Source: Bacteroides intestinalis
Lineage (GTDB): Bacteria; Bacteroidota; Bacteroidia; Bacteroidales; Bacteroidaceae
Assembly: GCF_902364365.1 (NCBI RefSeq)
Contig: NZ_CABJDN010000003.1
Coordinates: 1 to 64,000 of the forward strand
DNA length: 64,000 nucleotides
Direction: 5' to 3'
Shown here: piece by piece, positions 32,978 through 41,375 of the stretch
Numbering within the stretch: the stretch's first letter is position 1
Layout of the letters: each line of letters begins with the position of its first letter
The notes under the pieces: generated by a model
What the model saw: only the letters and a program-made list of their open reading frames with translations
Databases searched by the model: none
Told to the model about the DNA's origin: nothing
Position numbers and translations under genes: made by a program

Positions 32978-33029
32978 GAAGTCTCGACCCTGATTGAATC
33001 TTTCATCAGGTCGAGACTTCTCTATTTTA
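32978..33029. terminator. Bidirectional terminator after PL8
   Basis: A 12-bp stem (32978-32989 with 33009-33020) extended by TGAT/ATCA beyond a one-base bulge. A T-rich tail follows on plus (TCTATTTT) and a TTTTT on minus. Confidence 0.8.
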
Positions 33030-33046
33030 CTTCATAAACCGGATAC

Positions 33047-33083
33047 AAAAAGGCAGTAACTTCACAGCTACTGCCCTATTTTT
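33047..33083. terminator. Terminator hairpin of the SPOR lipoprotein gene
   Basis: GGCAGTA (33052-33058) pairs with TACTGCC (33069-33075). On minus it is followed by TTTTT, and on plus by CTATTTTTG, so it may back up the PL8 terminator too. Confidence 0.75.
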
Positions 33084-33128
33084 GAAAGAGGAGTTTCCCT
33101 TTCTATTAATTACCAAAAAGAATTCAAA

Positions 33129-33635
33129 TTATTTAAGGCGATACAATAACCAAGAACTTTGGAAATCCTTACGATTTGAGTATTTAGCCTTGAAAGCATC
33201 ACGTGCATCGGCAGCAGAAGCTCTATCATTAAAAGTACTAACAATTACACGGTACATAGCTGCATCTGAATTAAAAGCAACAACAGCATTGTAACCTTCC
33301 TTATCCAAGAAGTTTTTCAGGTTTTCAGCATTAGCTTTCACACCAAAACTACCACAAACCACACTGTAATCTTTCAAACCACCTACGCCGGATACTACTT
33401 CTACTTTTTCCTGACGTACACCTGCAGTTGCAACCGGAGTGCTTTCCACCACTCTTGCTTCTACCGGAGCAGTAACTGTCGGAGCTACTTCTACTGGTGC
33501 AGTAGTCTGGGGTTCTGCCAGTTCCTGTTGCTTTGCCTTTTCATATGCTTTTTTATAAGCGCTTTCACTTGATTTACAAGAAGAGAATGCCAATACAATA
33601 CACAATCCCATTCCTAAAATGGCTAATTTTTTCAT
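33129..33635 (-). CDS. SPOR-domain lipoprotein
   Basis: A 168-residue lipoprotein (lipobox AFSSC). A short Lys/Glu-rich helix is followed by a low-complexity Pro/Val/Ala/Thr linker (repeated APVE, TAPVE), then a C-terminal SPOR domain from about residue 92 (LKDYSVVCGSF to SSWLLYRLK). SPOR domains bind peptidoglycan stripped of stem peptides at division sites. The frame opens two codons earlier (33641); MKKLAIL is the more likely start. Probably co-transcribed with the lipoprotein gene 49 bp upstream. Confidence 0.85.
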   Translation of the reverse strand: MKKLAILGMGLCIVLAFSSCKSSESAYKKAYEKAKQQELAEPQTTAPVEVAPTVTAPVEARVVESTPVATAGVRQEKVEVVSGVGGLKDYSVVCGSFGVKANAENLKNFLDKEGYNAVVAFNSDAAMYRVIVSTFNDRASAADARDAFKAKYSNRKDFQSSWLLYRLK

Positions 33636-33684
33636 AATCATATCATTTTTGTTAATAAATTCTATATCAATATCCTAACTATAC

Positions 33685-34095
33685 TCAATATTTACGGAAT
33701 ATAGATCGTACTCCTTCATACTCCAAACGGAGGGATGAGGAATTGAGTTCCTCTATTGTGAAGGTTCGTTTTCCATTTTCCCATCCCATATAGAGTGCAT
33801 AATTTTCGTACTCTACACTTTCAGGCAGCAAAATAATAGAAATTTTATCTCCTTTCAAAGAATAATTCCCAAAAAACGTTTGATACCTGCCATTTTTCAA
33901 TAAACAAATGGCAGAAAAACTGCCTTTCTGAAAATTATAGAAGATGCTATCTTGCCGTTCTATGGAGCCATCGGCATATTGATACTGCCTTAACTGCCAC
34001 TTATTATCTAAATCGCCGTCAACATTACTACAAGCTGCCAGTACAAGCATTACCAACCCGATAATCAGAAATATCTTTCTCTTTCGTATCTTCAT
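33685..34095 (-). CDS. Small lipocalin-like lipoprotein, function unknown
   Basis: A 136-residue protein with a lipobox (LVLAAC) and a compact beta-rich body: WQLRQYQYADGS, FYNFQKGSFSAI, GNYSLKGDKISI, FTIEELNSSSLRLEYEG. This pattern is typical of small lipocalin-like lipoproteins of Bacteroides, but no ligand can be assigned. A -7 box lies 26 bp upstream. Confidence 0.75.
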   Translation of the reverse strand: MKIRKRKIFLIIGLVMLVLAACSNVDGDLDNKWQLRQYQYADGSIERQDSIFYNFQKGSFSAICLLKNGRYQTFFGNYSLKGDKISIILLPESVEYENYALYMGWENGKRTFTIEELNSSSLRLEYEGVRSIFRKY

Positions 34096-34120
34096 GTAGC
34101 CAATATTCCGAATAATAGGA

Positions 34121-34128
34121 CAAATGTA
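34121..34128 (-). promoter_or_regulatory. -7 box of the lipocalin-like lipoprotein gene
   Basis: TACATTTG on minus matches TAnnTTTG, 26 bp before the ATG. Confidence 0.6.
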
Positions 34129-34227
34129 CGCGGAACAATCAATCCGAACGTTACTCTTATAGTTAAATTAAGCTAATCATATTTTTTTCCCTGCGACAGA
34201 AGCCGGTCCGAACCGTATCAGACCCGC

Positions 34228-34314
34228 ACCAAGTACATACCAAGTCCGTACCATCTCCGTGTCTATAGAACCGAATTTGCTATGGAGTTGGTACGGACTT
34301 GATACGGAGTTGGT
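34228..34314. repeat. Inverted array of 11-bp units (array C)
   Basis: Three head-to-tail units on the left (ACCAAGTACAT, ACCAAGTCCGT, ACCATCTCCGT at 34228, 34239 and 34250) face three inverted units on the right (34282-34292, 34293-34303, 34304-34314; reverse complements ACCAACTCCAT, ATCAAGTCCGT, ACCAACTCCGT). Further outward, CCGGT (34203-34207) pairs with ACCGG (34325-34329). The whole could fold into one long imperfect hairpin. Confidence 0.85.
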
Positions 34315-34400
34315 CCCTTTCGAAACCGGATAAGAAAAATAAATGAAAAAATATATTCAAAAAAAAGAAGTTACGTGAACAACTATTCAAAGAAAAATGT

Positions 34401-34408
34401 TAGTTTTG
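34401..34408 (+). promoter_or_regulatory. -7 box of the YtxH operon
   Basis: TAGTTTTG matches TAnnTTTG; AAAGGAG at 34432-34438 is a good ribosome-binding site for the ATG at 34445. Confidence 0.65.
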
Positions 34409-34444
34409 TAGTATTAACCTCTTTAAAATAGAAAGGAGAACATT

Positions 34445-34654
34445 ATGAAAGGATTAAATGTACTTGTAGCTTTTCTGGGCGGTGCAGCAGTAGGCGCAGC
34501 CGTCGGTATTTTATTTGCTCCCGAAAAAGGAGAAGACACTCGTCACAAAATTGCAGAAATCCTCCGTAAAAAGGGAATTCGCCTGAACCGTAGCGAAATG
34601 GAAAATCTGGTAGACGAGATTGCAGCAGAAATTAAAGGCGAAGCAGCCGAATAA
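34445..34654 (+). CDS. YtxH-domain protein
   Basis: A 69-residue protein with a glycine/alanine-rich N-terminal membrane segment (VLVAFLGGAAVGAAVGILFAPEKG) and a charged helical tail. This is the YtxH pattern; members are often stress-linked and of unknown mechanism. It heads a three-gene operon common in Bacteroidetes. Confidence 0.85.
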   Translation: MKGLNVLVAFLGGAAVGAAVGILFAPEKGEDTRHKIAEILRKKGIRLNRSEMENLVDEIAAEIKGEAAE

Positions 34655-34683
34655 AACAAAATCTACAAAAAAACAGAGCCACT

Positions 34684-35052
34684 ATGATGTTTGCAGACGA
34701 TAGAAGTATTGACAACCTCCAGCAGCTATTCATTGAGTTTAAGAAATATCTGAACCTACAAAAAGAATATACTAAACTGGAAATAACTGAGAAACTCTCA
34801 ATCCTGCTTTCTGCCCTGATATTATTATCAGTGGTTATTATTTTAGGCATGGTGGCACTGTTTTATTTGTCGTTTGCGCTGGCTTATATTTTAGATCCGC
34901 TCGTAGGTGGACTCATGGTAAGTTTCAGCATCATCGCATGCTTCCATCTTCTGCTGGTTTTATTAGTAATTACTTTCCGCAAAAAACTCATCGTCAACCC
35001 GATGGTGAATTTTATTGCGGGATTGTTTTTTGATAATGATAATGAAAAATGA
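34684..35052 (+). CDS. Holin-X-like small membrane protein
   Basis: A 122-residue protein with an amphipathic N-terminal helix and two strong membrane segments (about 43-65 and 75-98). It matches the Actinobacterial holin-X/phage-holin-like family in layout. Despite the name there is no phage gene nearby; these proteins are usual chromosomal partners of YtxH proteins. It lies 29 bp after YtxH. Confidence 0.75.
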   Translation: MMFADDRSIDNLQQLFIEFKKYLNLQKEYTKLEITEKLSILLSALILLSVVIILGMVALFYLSFALAYILDPLVGGLMVSFSIIACFHLLLVLLVITFRKKLIVNPMVNFIAGLFFDNDNEK

Positions 35053-35320
35053 TACCATCATGAATAATATGCCTGATACTTCTTCCATGACTCTGGAAAG
35101 TATTGCACTACGGAAAAAAGAATTACGGAAGAAATTACATGCACAGAAAGAAATCATGACGGATACGGCAAGAGAATTATTTGCTCCGCTTGCACCCGCT
35201 GCCGACAAAGGTAATGCTATCATGCGTGCCTTTAATACAGGCATGGCTGTTTTCGACGGATTGATGTTAGGAGTAAAACTAATGAGAAAAGTCAGGAGGA
35301 TGTTTTCTGCCAAAAGATAA
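35042..35320 (+). CDS. Small hypothetical protein of the YtxH operon
   Basis: About 92 residues from the ATG at 35042, which overlaps the end of the holin-like gene by 11 bp; the frame opens earlier at 35015. It is rich in Lys/Arg (RKKELRKKLHAQKE) with a helical C-terminal half (FNTGMAVFDGLMLGVKLMRKVRRMF). No domain is recognised; the overlap suggests translational coupling. Confidence 0.7.
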   Translation: MKNDTIMNNMPDTSSMTLESIALRKKELRKKLHAQKEIMTDTARELFAPLAPAADKGNAIMRAFNTGMAVFDGLMLGVKLMRKVRRMFSAKR

Positions 35321-35332
35321 ACAGATATTAAA

Positions 35333-35374
35333 ACAAAAGAACTGCACTTTATAAAGTGCAGTTCTTTTGTTTTA
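35333..35374. terminator. Bidirectional terminator between the YtxH operon and manA
   Basis: A perfect 18-bp stem (35333-35350 with 35353-35370), a 2-base loop, and A/T runs on both sides. It serves two convergent transcripts. Confidence 0.92.
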
Positions 35375-35388
35375 ATTCAATTCTAAGA

Positions 35389-36363
35389 TTACAGATACGT
35401 TTCAAGCAACTTCACGCCACCTTCTTCCGGAACAATTGTCACTTCTTGTACAACTGCAGGCAGCAACACAGTTTCACCTGCACGGACAGCAATTTCATTC
35501 TGGCTGTCGTCTGTGATGCGGCATGCACCTTCTACACAAATGAAAATCACAAATGAATCCAATTCAGAATAGTCACACGTAATTTCCTCCGTCATATCAT
35601 AGATGGAAGTAGTGAAGTAAGGACTGGCAACCAATTCTACCGGTTCGTTCTTCAAGTGATCGTATTCAGTACGGAAATCATCCTGCACATCGGCAAAATT
35701 AATGGCTTCGATAGCCTGAGTAGTATGCAACTCACGAGATTTACCTTCTGCGTCTTTCCGGTTGTAATCGAAAATACGATAAGTGATATCCGAAGTCTGC
35801 TGGATTTCAGCCACAAAAGCACCGGCGCCAATACCATGCACACGACCGGCAGGCACATAGAACACATCCCCTGGTTTCACATCACACGTTTGCAGCACTT
35901 CAGCAAAAGTTCCGTTATAAACTCTTTCCTTGTATTCTTTCGCAGTAATCTGCTCGGAGAAACCGGAAATCAACTTTGCCCCCTTATCCGCAGATACCAC
36001 ATACCACATTTCATTTTTACCAAAAGAATTATGGCGTTTTCTAGCCAGTTCATCACCCGGATGTACCTGAATAGACAAATCCAATCTGGCATCTATGAAC
36101 TTTATTAACAAGGGGAACTTTGTGCCAAAACGAGAGTAATTTACTTCACCGACAAGTTCATGACGGTATTTCCCTACCATCTCAGGGAGCGTAAGGCCTT
36201 TGTCAGGGCCATTGGCAACAACAGACTCATTGTCTTCTACAGCCGAGATTTCCCAGCTTTCGCCTACTCCGGATAGCGTTTCATTCAATTGCTTAAAAGC
36301 AATAATCTTGTCGCCTCCCCAAAGCGTTTGCTTCAGAATAGGCTCAAATTTCAAAGGATACAT
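35389..36363 (-). CDS. manA: Mannose-6-phosphate isomerase, class I
   Basis: A 324-residue cupin zinc enzyme interconverting mannose 6-phosphate and fructose 6-phosphate. Metal-site and core motifs: LSIQVHPGDELA, GKNEMWYV, FYVPAGRVHGIG, a second cupin half and LPAVVQEV. It is divergent from the galactose operon; the same neighbour order (manA, galM, transporter, galK) is known from B. thetaiotaomicron. Confidence 0.92.
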   Translation of the reverse strand: MYPLKFEPILKQTLWGGDKIIAFKQLNETLSGVGESWEISAVEDNESVVANGPDKGLTLPEMVGKYRHELVGEVNYSRFGTKFPLLIKFIDARLDLSIQVHPGDELARKRHNSFGKNEMWYVVSADKGAKLISGFSEQITAKEYKERVYNGTFAEVLQTCDVKPGDVFYVPAGRVHGIGAGAFVAEIQQTSDITYRIFDYNRKDAEGKSRELHTTQAIEAINFADVQDDFRTEYDHLKNEPVELVASPYFTTSIYDMTEEITCDYSELDSFVIFICVEGACRITDDSQNEIAVRAGETVLLPAVVQEVTIVPEEGGVKLLETYL

Positions 36364-36420
36364 TCGTAGTTTTTGTTAGAGCTTTAAATAAAAATGTTAC
36401 ATTTTTTTAGATTAACGCGA

Positions 36421-36428
36421 CAAACTTA
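36421..36428 (-). promoter_or_regulatory. -7 box of manA
   Basis: TAAGTTTG on minus matches TAnnTTTG, 57 bp before the ATG. Confidence 0.55.
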
Positions 36429-36556
36429 CAAAAAATATCAATTCGCCTCGTAAATGTTAAACGCTAAACTTTCCTAAAATGTTCTTCACATTTCAAGATA
36501 AACCCTTGGGAGTACGGAAGAATTTCTTTTTATTTGCAAGAAATTTAAATTATACC

Positions 36557-37660
36557 ATGGATATGATAAACACCGTGTCAACAGGAAGTAACTTGTCTGG
36601 TTTAAACAAGGAAGACTTTCAAAAAGATATAAATAACAAAAAGACTGATTTATTTATTCTTAAAAATGCTCAGGGAATGGAAGTTGCAGTAACTAACTAC
36701 GGATGCGCTATCCTTTCCATTATGGTCCCCGACAAGAACGGGAAGTATGCTAATGTAGTTCTGGGACATGACAGTATAGATCATGTAATCAATAGTCCCG
36801 AACCTTTCCTCAACACTACCATCGGACGCTACGGTAACCGTATAGCCAAAGGAAAGTTCACTCTGTATGGCGAAGAGCACAATCTGACGATCAATAACGG
36901 ACCTAATTCTCTGCACGGCGGACCCACAGGTTTCCACGCCAGAGTATGGGATGCAGTCCAACCGGATCCGACAACTGTTGTATTCAACTATACATCTGCA
37001 GATGGTGAAGAGGGCTTCCCTGGCAATCTGGAAATAGAAATGACCTACCGCCTGGAAGATGAAACCAATGCACTGGTTATCGAATACCGGGCCACTACCG
37101 ACAAAGCAACAGTTGTCAATCTCACCAATCACGGCTTCTTTAATCTGGCAGGAATTGCCAATCCCACCCCTACGGTTCTAGACCACACGATTACTATCAA
37201 CGCTGATTTTTACACTCCCATTGATGAAGTATCTATTCCTACAGGAGAAGTCCTGAAAGTGGAAGGTACTCCTATGGATTTCCGTACACCGCACACTATC
37301 GGTGAACGCATTGATGATAAATTCCAGCAGTTGATAAATGGTGCAGGCTATGATCATTGTTATGTACTGAATAAAACCGAGAGTGGCGAATTAAGTCTTG
37401 CCGCTACTTATACGGAACCGGAAAGCGGACGTACAATGGAAGTATATACCACAGAGAACGGAGTACAACTTTATACAGGAAACTGGTTGGGTGGCTTTGC
37501 CGGTGCTCACGGAGCTACTTTCCCGGCACGCAGTGCAGTTTGTTTTGAAGCCCAATGTTTCCCCGACACACCCAACAAACCACATTTCCCATCGGCCGTA
37601 TTGCTCCCGGGCGATGAATACCAACAAGTAACTATTTACAAGTTCAGTGTACAAGAATGA
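36557..37660 (+). CDS. galM: Aldose 1-epimerase (mutarotase)
   Basis: A 367-residue beta-sandwich enzyme converting beta- to alpha-galactose ahead of GalK. Family motifs: GRYGNRIAKGKF, SLHGGPTGFHARVW (active-site His region), LTNHGFFNLAG (catalytic His) and AVCFEAQCFPDTPN (catalytic Glu). The frame opens at 36479, but the extra 26 residues (FFTFQDKPLG...) do not look like the family, so the ATG at 36557 is chosen; 36563 is also possible. Cytosolic. First gene of the galM-transporter-galK operon. Confidence 0.9.
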   Translation: MDMINTVSTGSNLSGLNKEDFQKDINNKKTDLFILKNAQGMEVAVTNYGCAILSIMVPDKNGKYANVVLGHDSIDHVINSPEPFLNTTIGRYGNRIAKGKFTLYGEEHNLTINNGPNSLHGGPTGFHARVWDAVQPDPTTVVFNYTSADGEEGFPGNLEIEMTYRLEDETNALVIEYRATTDKATVVNLTNHGFFNLAGIANPTPTVLDHTITINADFYTPIDEVSIPTGEVLKVEGTPMDFRTPHTIGERIDDKFQQLINGAGYDHCYVLNKTESGELSLAATYTEPESGRTMEVYTTENGVQLYTGNWLGGFAGAHGATFPARSAVCFEAQCFPDTPNKPHFPSAVLLPGDEYQQVTIYKFSVQE

Positions 37661-37705
37661 ATATAACTAACCTAATTTTATAACTAATTTAATTAATTAA
37701 AAACC

Positions 37706-39049
37706 ATGACACAACAAAAACAGAACGGTAATCTTGTCGCTATCATTACCATGTTCTTTATTTTTGCGATGATTTCCTTCGTTACAAATCTTGCCGCACC
37801 GTTCGGTACGATTTGGAGGAACGAATATGCGGGTTCGAATACTTTAGGTATGATGGGAAATATGATGAACTTCCTGGCATATCTGTTTATGGGAATTCCT
37901 GCCGGTAACATGCTTGTTAAGATCGGTTACAAGAAGACAGCATTGATTGCAATGGCAGTAGGTTTCCTCGGTCTGTTCACGCAATACCTTTCCAGCTTAT
38001 TCGGAGCAAATGCCGAAGTTTTCGCATTCGGTGAATATGTAATCAAATTAAATTTCGTTATCTATCTGCTTGGTGCATTTATCTGCGGTTTCTGTGTTTG
38101 TATGCTTAACACAGTGGTGAACCCGATGTTGAACCTTCTCGGTGGTGGTGGCAACAAAGGTAACCAATTGATTCAAACAGGTGGAGCCCTTAATTCTTTA
38201 TCCGGTACATTGACTCCGCTTTTTGTAGGTGCTTTGATCGGTACGGTAACTTCCAAGACAGCCATGTCTGATGTTGCTCCTCTCCTCTTCGTTGCTATGG
38301 GTGTATTCGTAGCTGCATTTATTATCATTTCATTTGTAGCTATCCCTGAACCACACCTTCAGAAAAGTGGAGCAAAGAAAGAAAAATTCTCTCACAGTCC
38401 ATGGAGCTTCCGCCACACTGTACTGGGTGTAATTGGTATTTTCATTTATGTAGGTATCGAAATCGGTATTCCGGGTACATTAAACTTCTATCTTGCCGAC
38501 GCAAGCGATAAGGGTGCCGGAATCATGATGAACGGTGCTGCCATCGGTGGTGCTATTGCTGCTATCTACTGGTTGTTAATGCTTGTAGGACGTACTGCAA
38601 GTAGTGCTATCAGTGGTAAAGTTTCCAGCCGTACACAGTTAATCGTTGTATCTGCCACTGCTATTGTTTTTGTATTGATCGCTATCTTCACTCCGAAAGA
38701 TGTAACAGTTTCAATGCCCGGTTATACTGTAGGTGAAGGCTTTATGATGGCACAAGTACCCGTCAGCGCATTGTTCCTCGTACTCTGCGGTCTTTGTACT
38801 TCTGTAATGTGGGGTGGTATTTTCAACCTTGCAGTAGAAGGATTAGGAAAATATACAGCACAAGCATCCGGTATCTTCATGATGATGGTTGTTGGTGGTG
38901 GTGTATTACCTTTGATCCAACAAAGCATTTCTGACTCTGTAGGTTATATGGCTAGCTACTGGTTAATTATCGCAGCTCTTGCTTATCTGCTGTTCTATGG
39001 TCTGGTAGGTTGCAAAAATGTTAATAAAGATATCCCAGTAGAGGATTAA
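37706..39049 (+). CDS. MFS sugar transporter, probable glucose/galactose permease
   Basis: A 447-residue inner-membrane protein with about 12 hydrophobic segments, in the FucP/GluP-like branch of the MFS. Visible blocks are FIFAMISFVTNLAAPFGTIW, MGIPAGNMLVKIGYKKTALIA and LNTVVNPMLNLLGGGGNKGNQ. It lies 45 bp after galM and 54 bp before galK, so galactose (or glucose/galactose) uptake is inferred. Confidence 0.88.
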   Translation: MTQQKQNGNLVAIITMFFIFAMISFVTNLAAPFGTIWRNEYAGSNTLGMMGNMMNFLAYLFMGIPAGNMLVKIGYKKTALIAMAVGFLGLFTQYLSSLFGANAEVFAFGEYVIKLNFVIYLLGAFICGFCVCMLNTVVNPMLNLLGGGGNKGNQLIQTGGALNSLSGTLTPLFVGALIGTVTSKTAMSDVAPLLFVAMGVFVAAFIIISFVAIPEPHLQKSGAKKEKFSHSPWSFRHTVLGVIGIFIYVGIEIGIPGTLNFYLADASDKGAGIMMNGAAIGGAIAAIYWLLMLVGRTASSAISGKVSSRTQLIVVSATAIVFVLIAIFTPKDVTVSMPGYTVGEGFMMAQVPVSALFLVLCGLCTSVMWGGIFNLAVEGLGKYTAQASGIFMMMVVGGGVLPLIQQSISDSVGYMASYWLIIAALAYLLFYGLVGCKNVNKDIPVED

Positions 39050-39103
39050 CGCAATAAAAAGGTATAGGTAATTAATTTATTCACTTATAAATTTAAAAAG
39101 ATT

Positions 39104-40258
39104 ATGGATATAGAACACGTAAGAAGCCGTTTCATCAAGCATTTTGACGGAACAACAGGAGCAGTTTACGCTTCTCCGGGACGCATCAACCTCATTGGTG
39201 AGCATACAGACTATAACGGTGGTTTTGTATTCCCCGGAGCAATCGATAAAGGCATGATTGCTGAAATTAAACCGAATGGCACTGACATAGTGAAGGCTTA
39301 TTCCATCGATTTGAAGGATTATGTAGAGTTCGGTTTGAAAGAAGAAGATGCTCCTCGTGCAAGCTGGGCAAGATATATCTTCGGTGTATGCCGTGAGATG
39401 ATTAAGCGTGGCGTTGATGTAAAGGGCTTCGATACAGCTTTCTCTGGTGATGTGCCTTTGGGTGCAGGTATGTCTTCATCTGCCGCTTTGGAAAGTACAT
39501 ATGCGTATGCATTAAACGATCTGTTCGGTGACAACAAGATAGACAAGTTTGAACTGGCTAAAGTAGGTCAGGCAACAGAACATAACTATTGCGGCGTAAA
39601 CTGCGGTATTATGGACCAGTTTGCTTCTGTATTTGGCAAGCAAGGCAGCCTTATCCGTCTGGACTGCCGTTCACTGGAGTATCAATACTTCCCGTTCGAT
39701 CCGAAAGGCTATCGTTTGGTATTGGTAGACTCTGTAGTTAAGCATGAATTGGCTTCTTCAGCATACAATAAGCGTCGTCAAAGTTGCGAAGCTGCTGTTG
39801 CTGCTATTCAGAAGAAACATCCGCATGTAGAGTTCCTGCGCGATTGTAGCATGGACATGCTGCAAGAGTCAAAAGCTGAAATTAGCGAAGAAGACTTCAT
39901 GCGTGCAGAATATGTCATTGAAGAAATTCAACGCGTGCTCGACGTTTGCGATGCTTTGGAAAGAGGTGATTACGAAACGGTAGGTCAGAAGATGTACGAG
40001 ACACATCATGGTATGAGCAAACTTTACGAAGTAAGCTGTGAAGAACTCGACTTCCTAAACGACCTTGCATTCGACTGCGGTGTGACAGGTTCACGCGTTA
40101 TGGGCGGTGGATTCGGTGGTTGTACTATCAACTTGGTGAAAGATGAGTTGTACGATACATTCATCCAGAATGCAAAGGATAAGTTCAAAGAGAAATTCGG
40201 CAGAAGCCCTAAAGTTTATGATGTAGTCATCAGTGACGGTGCTCGCAGATTAGTTTAA
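39104..40258 (+). CDS. galK: Galactokinase
   Basis: A 384-residue GHMP kinase: ATP plus alpha-D-galactose gives galactose 1-phosphate. The GalK signature is INLIGEHTDYNGG (26-38); the ATP-binding GHMP motif is PLGAGMSSSAALES; the C-terminal block is GGGFGGCTINLV. Full family length. Galactose released by the GH2 enzyme of PUL1 or from pectic side chains would feed here. Confidence 0.96.
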   Translation: MDIEHVRSRFIKHFDGTTGAVYASPGRINLIGEHTDYNGGFVFPGAIDKGMIAEIKPNGTDIVKAYSIDLKDYVEFGLKEEDAPRASWARYIFGVCREMIKRGVDVKGFDTAFSGDVPLGAGMSSSAALESTYAYALNDLFGDNKIDKFELAKVGQATEHNYCGVNCGIMDQFASVFGKQGSLIRLDCRSLEYQYFPFDPKGYRLVLVDSVVKHELASSAYNKRRQSCEAAVAAIQKKHPHVEFLRDCSMDMLQESKAEISEEDFMRAEYVIEEIQRVLDVCDALERGDYETVGQKMYETHHGMSKLYEVSCEELDFLNDLAFDCGVTGSRVMGGGFGGCTINLVKDELYDTFIQNAKDKFKEKFGRSPKVYDVVISDGARRLV

Positions 40259-40280
40259 AATAAAAACAACCCAATCTTAA

Positions 40281-40320
40281 AAGGGCGTCTTCCCATTACG
40301 GGGAGACGCCCTTATCTTTT
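40281..40320. terminator. Bidirectional terminator between galK and the arabinan GH operon
   Basis: AAGGGCGTCT (40281-40290) pairs with AGACGCCCTT (40304-40313), extended by CCC/GGG past a bulged T; T-rich on plus and a short T run on minus. Confidence 0.88.
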
Positions 40321-40385
40321 TAGCCTTTTTCAAATAAACTAATTAACTAACCTAATCTAACCTTCAATATATTCTATATCTAAAC

Positions 40386-41375
40386 CTATTGCATTCCTTC
40401 TGTTGTCATCTGAATACGCTTCATGGTTCCATCTTCATTATAGTACAGGCGATCAATACACACAGAGCGCCTATAGCTTCCCCCTGTGGGATTAATTCCG
40501 CCATTGTGATAGACAAAGTACCAGTCGCCTTTAAATTCGATGATGGCCTGATGATTGGTGTTGGAGTTACCAGCTATTTCATTCAGTATTCCTTTATATT
40601 CCCAAGGTCCGGTAATACTCCGGCTCATTGCATAGCAAATCTTCTCGGGAAACTCAGAAGCGTAAGAAAGATAATACCAGTCTCCGCGCTTATGTATCCA
40701 GGGAGCTTCCGTAAAACGAGGCAAATCTACGTAAACAATCGGGCCATCCAGTTCAATCATATTCTTCTTCAATCTGGCATAATAGCACTGGGTATTGCCC
40801 CAATACAGATAAGCTTGTCCGTCATCGTCTATAAAGACTGTCGGATCAATGTCATCCCAGTAGATTTTAGTGCGTTCTACCGTCATATCATTGGTAATCA
40901 GAGCAGAGCCACGTGCATCAACAAAAGGGCCTAACGGAGAGTCGGAAACAGCCACACCGATAGACTTTCCGGGAATGGCATTATGCTCCACTGTAACGTA
41001 CCAATAGAATTTACCATCACGTTCGATAACCTGACTTGCCCATGCTTCGCCCTTTGCCCAAGAGAAATCTTTGGCTTTCAAAGGTACAGAATGTTCAGTC
41101 CATGTCCTCATATCAGTTGAAGAAAAAACACACCACTCATTCAGAAGATAATGTTCAGCTGGTGGAGGACATTCATCGTGTCCGGCATAGATATACACTC
41201 TGTCGTCATATACCATCGCACCCGGATCAGCCGTATATTTATACTTTATAATCGGATTTCCTTTCGCTACAAAAGTAGTATCTTTTTGTGCTGATAGCCC
41301 TTGTGAGGCTACCAGTACAAAAGAAACAACCAAAAATCTAACCTTATCTAACCTAACTTTATTCATCAATTTCAT
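40386..41375 (-). CDS. GH43 family alpha-L-arabinofuranosidase (BT_0369-like)
   Basis: A 329-residue five-bladed beta-propeller with a signal peptide (ends GLSAQ). Catalytic triad of GH43: base Asp50 (TADPGAM), pKa-modulating Asp177 (WDDIDPTVF), acid Glu223 (RFTEAPWIH). The ATG overlaps the GH51 stop by 4 bp (ATGA), indicating coupled translation. Context makes arabinan side-chain or exo-arabinofuranosidase activity most likely; some relatives act on xylo-oligosaccharides. Confidence 0.88.
   Translation of the reverse strand: MKLMNKVRLDKVRFLVVSFVLVASQGLSAQKDTTFVAKGNPIIKYKYTADPGAMVYDDRVYIYAGHDECPPPAEHYLLNEWCVFSSTDMRTWTEHSVPLKAKDFSWAKGEAWASQVIERDGKFYWYVTVEHNAIPGKSIGVAVSDSPLGPFVDARGSALITNDMTVERTKIYWDDIDPTVFIDDDGQAYLYWGNTQCYYARLKKNMIELDGPIVYVDLPRFTEAPWIHKRGDWYYLSYASEFPEKICYAMSRSITGPWEYKGILNEIAGNSNTNHQAIIEFKGDWYFVYHNGGINPTGGSYRRSVCIDRLYYNEDGTMKRIQMTTEGMQ

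Larger units (their letters stand above)
34096..34444. other. 349-bp divergent promoter region with array C
   Basis: It holds a minus -7 box (34121-34128), a large inverted array of 11-bp units (34228-34314, outer arms to 34203-34329) and a plus -7 box (34401-34408). No ORF is supported. Confidence 0.7.

Noticed and set aside
34684..35052. Prophage lysis module
   Set aside because: Only the holin-like name suggests phage; no endolysin, structural or integrase genes are present, and pairing with YtxH is a normal chromosomal arrangement.
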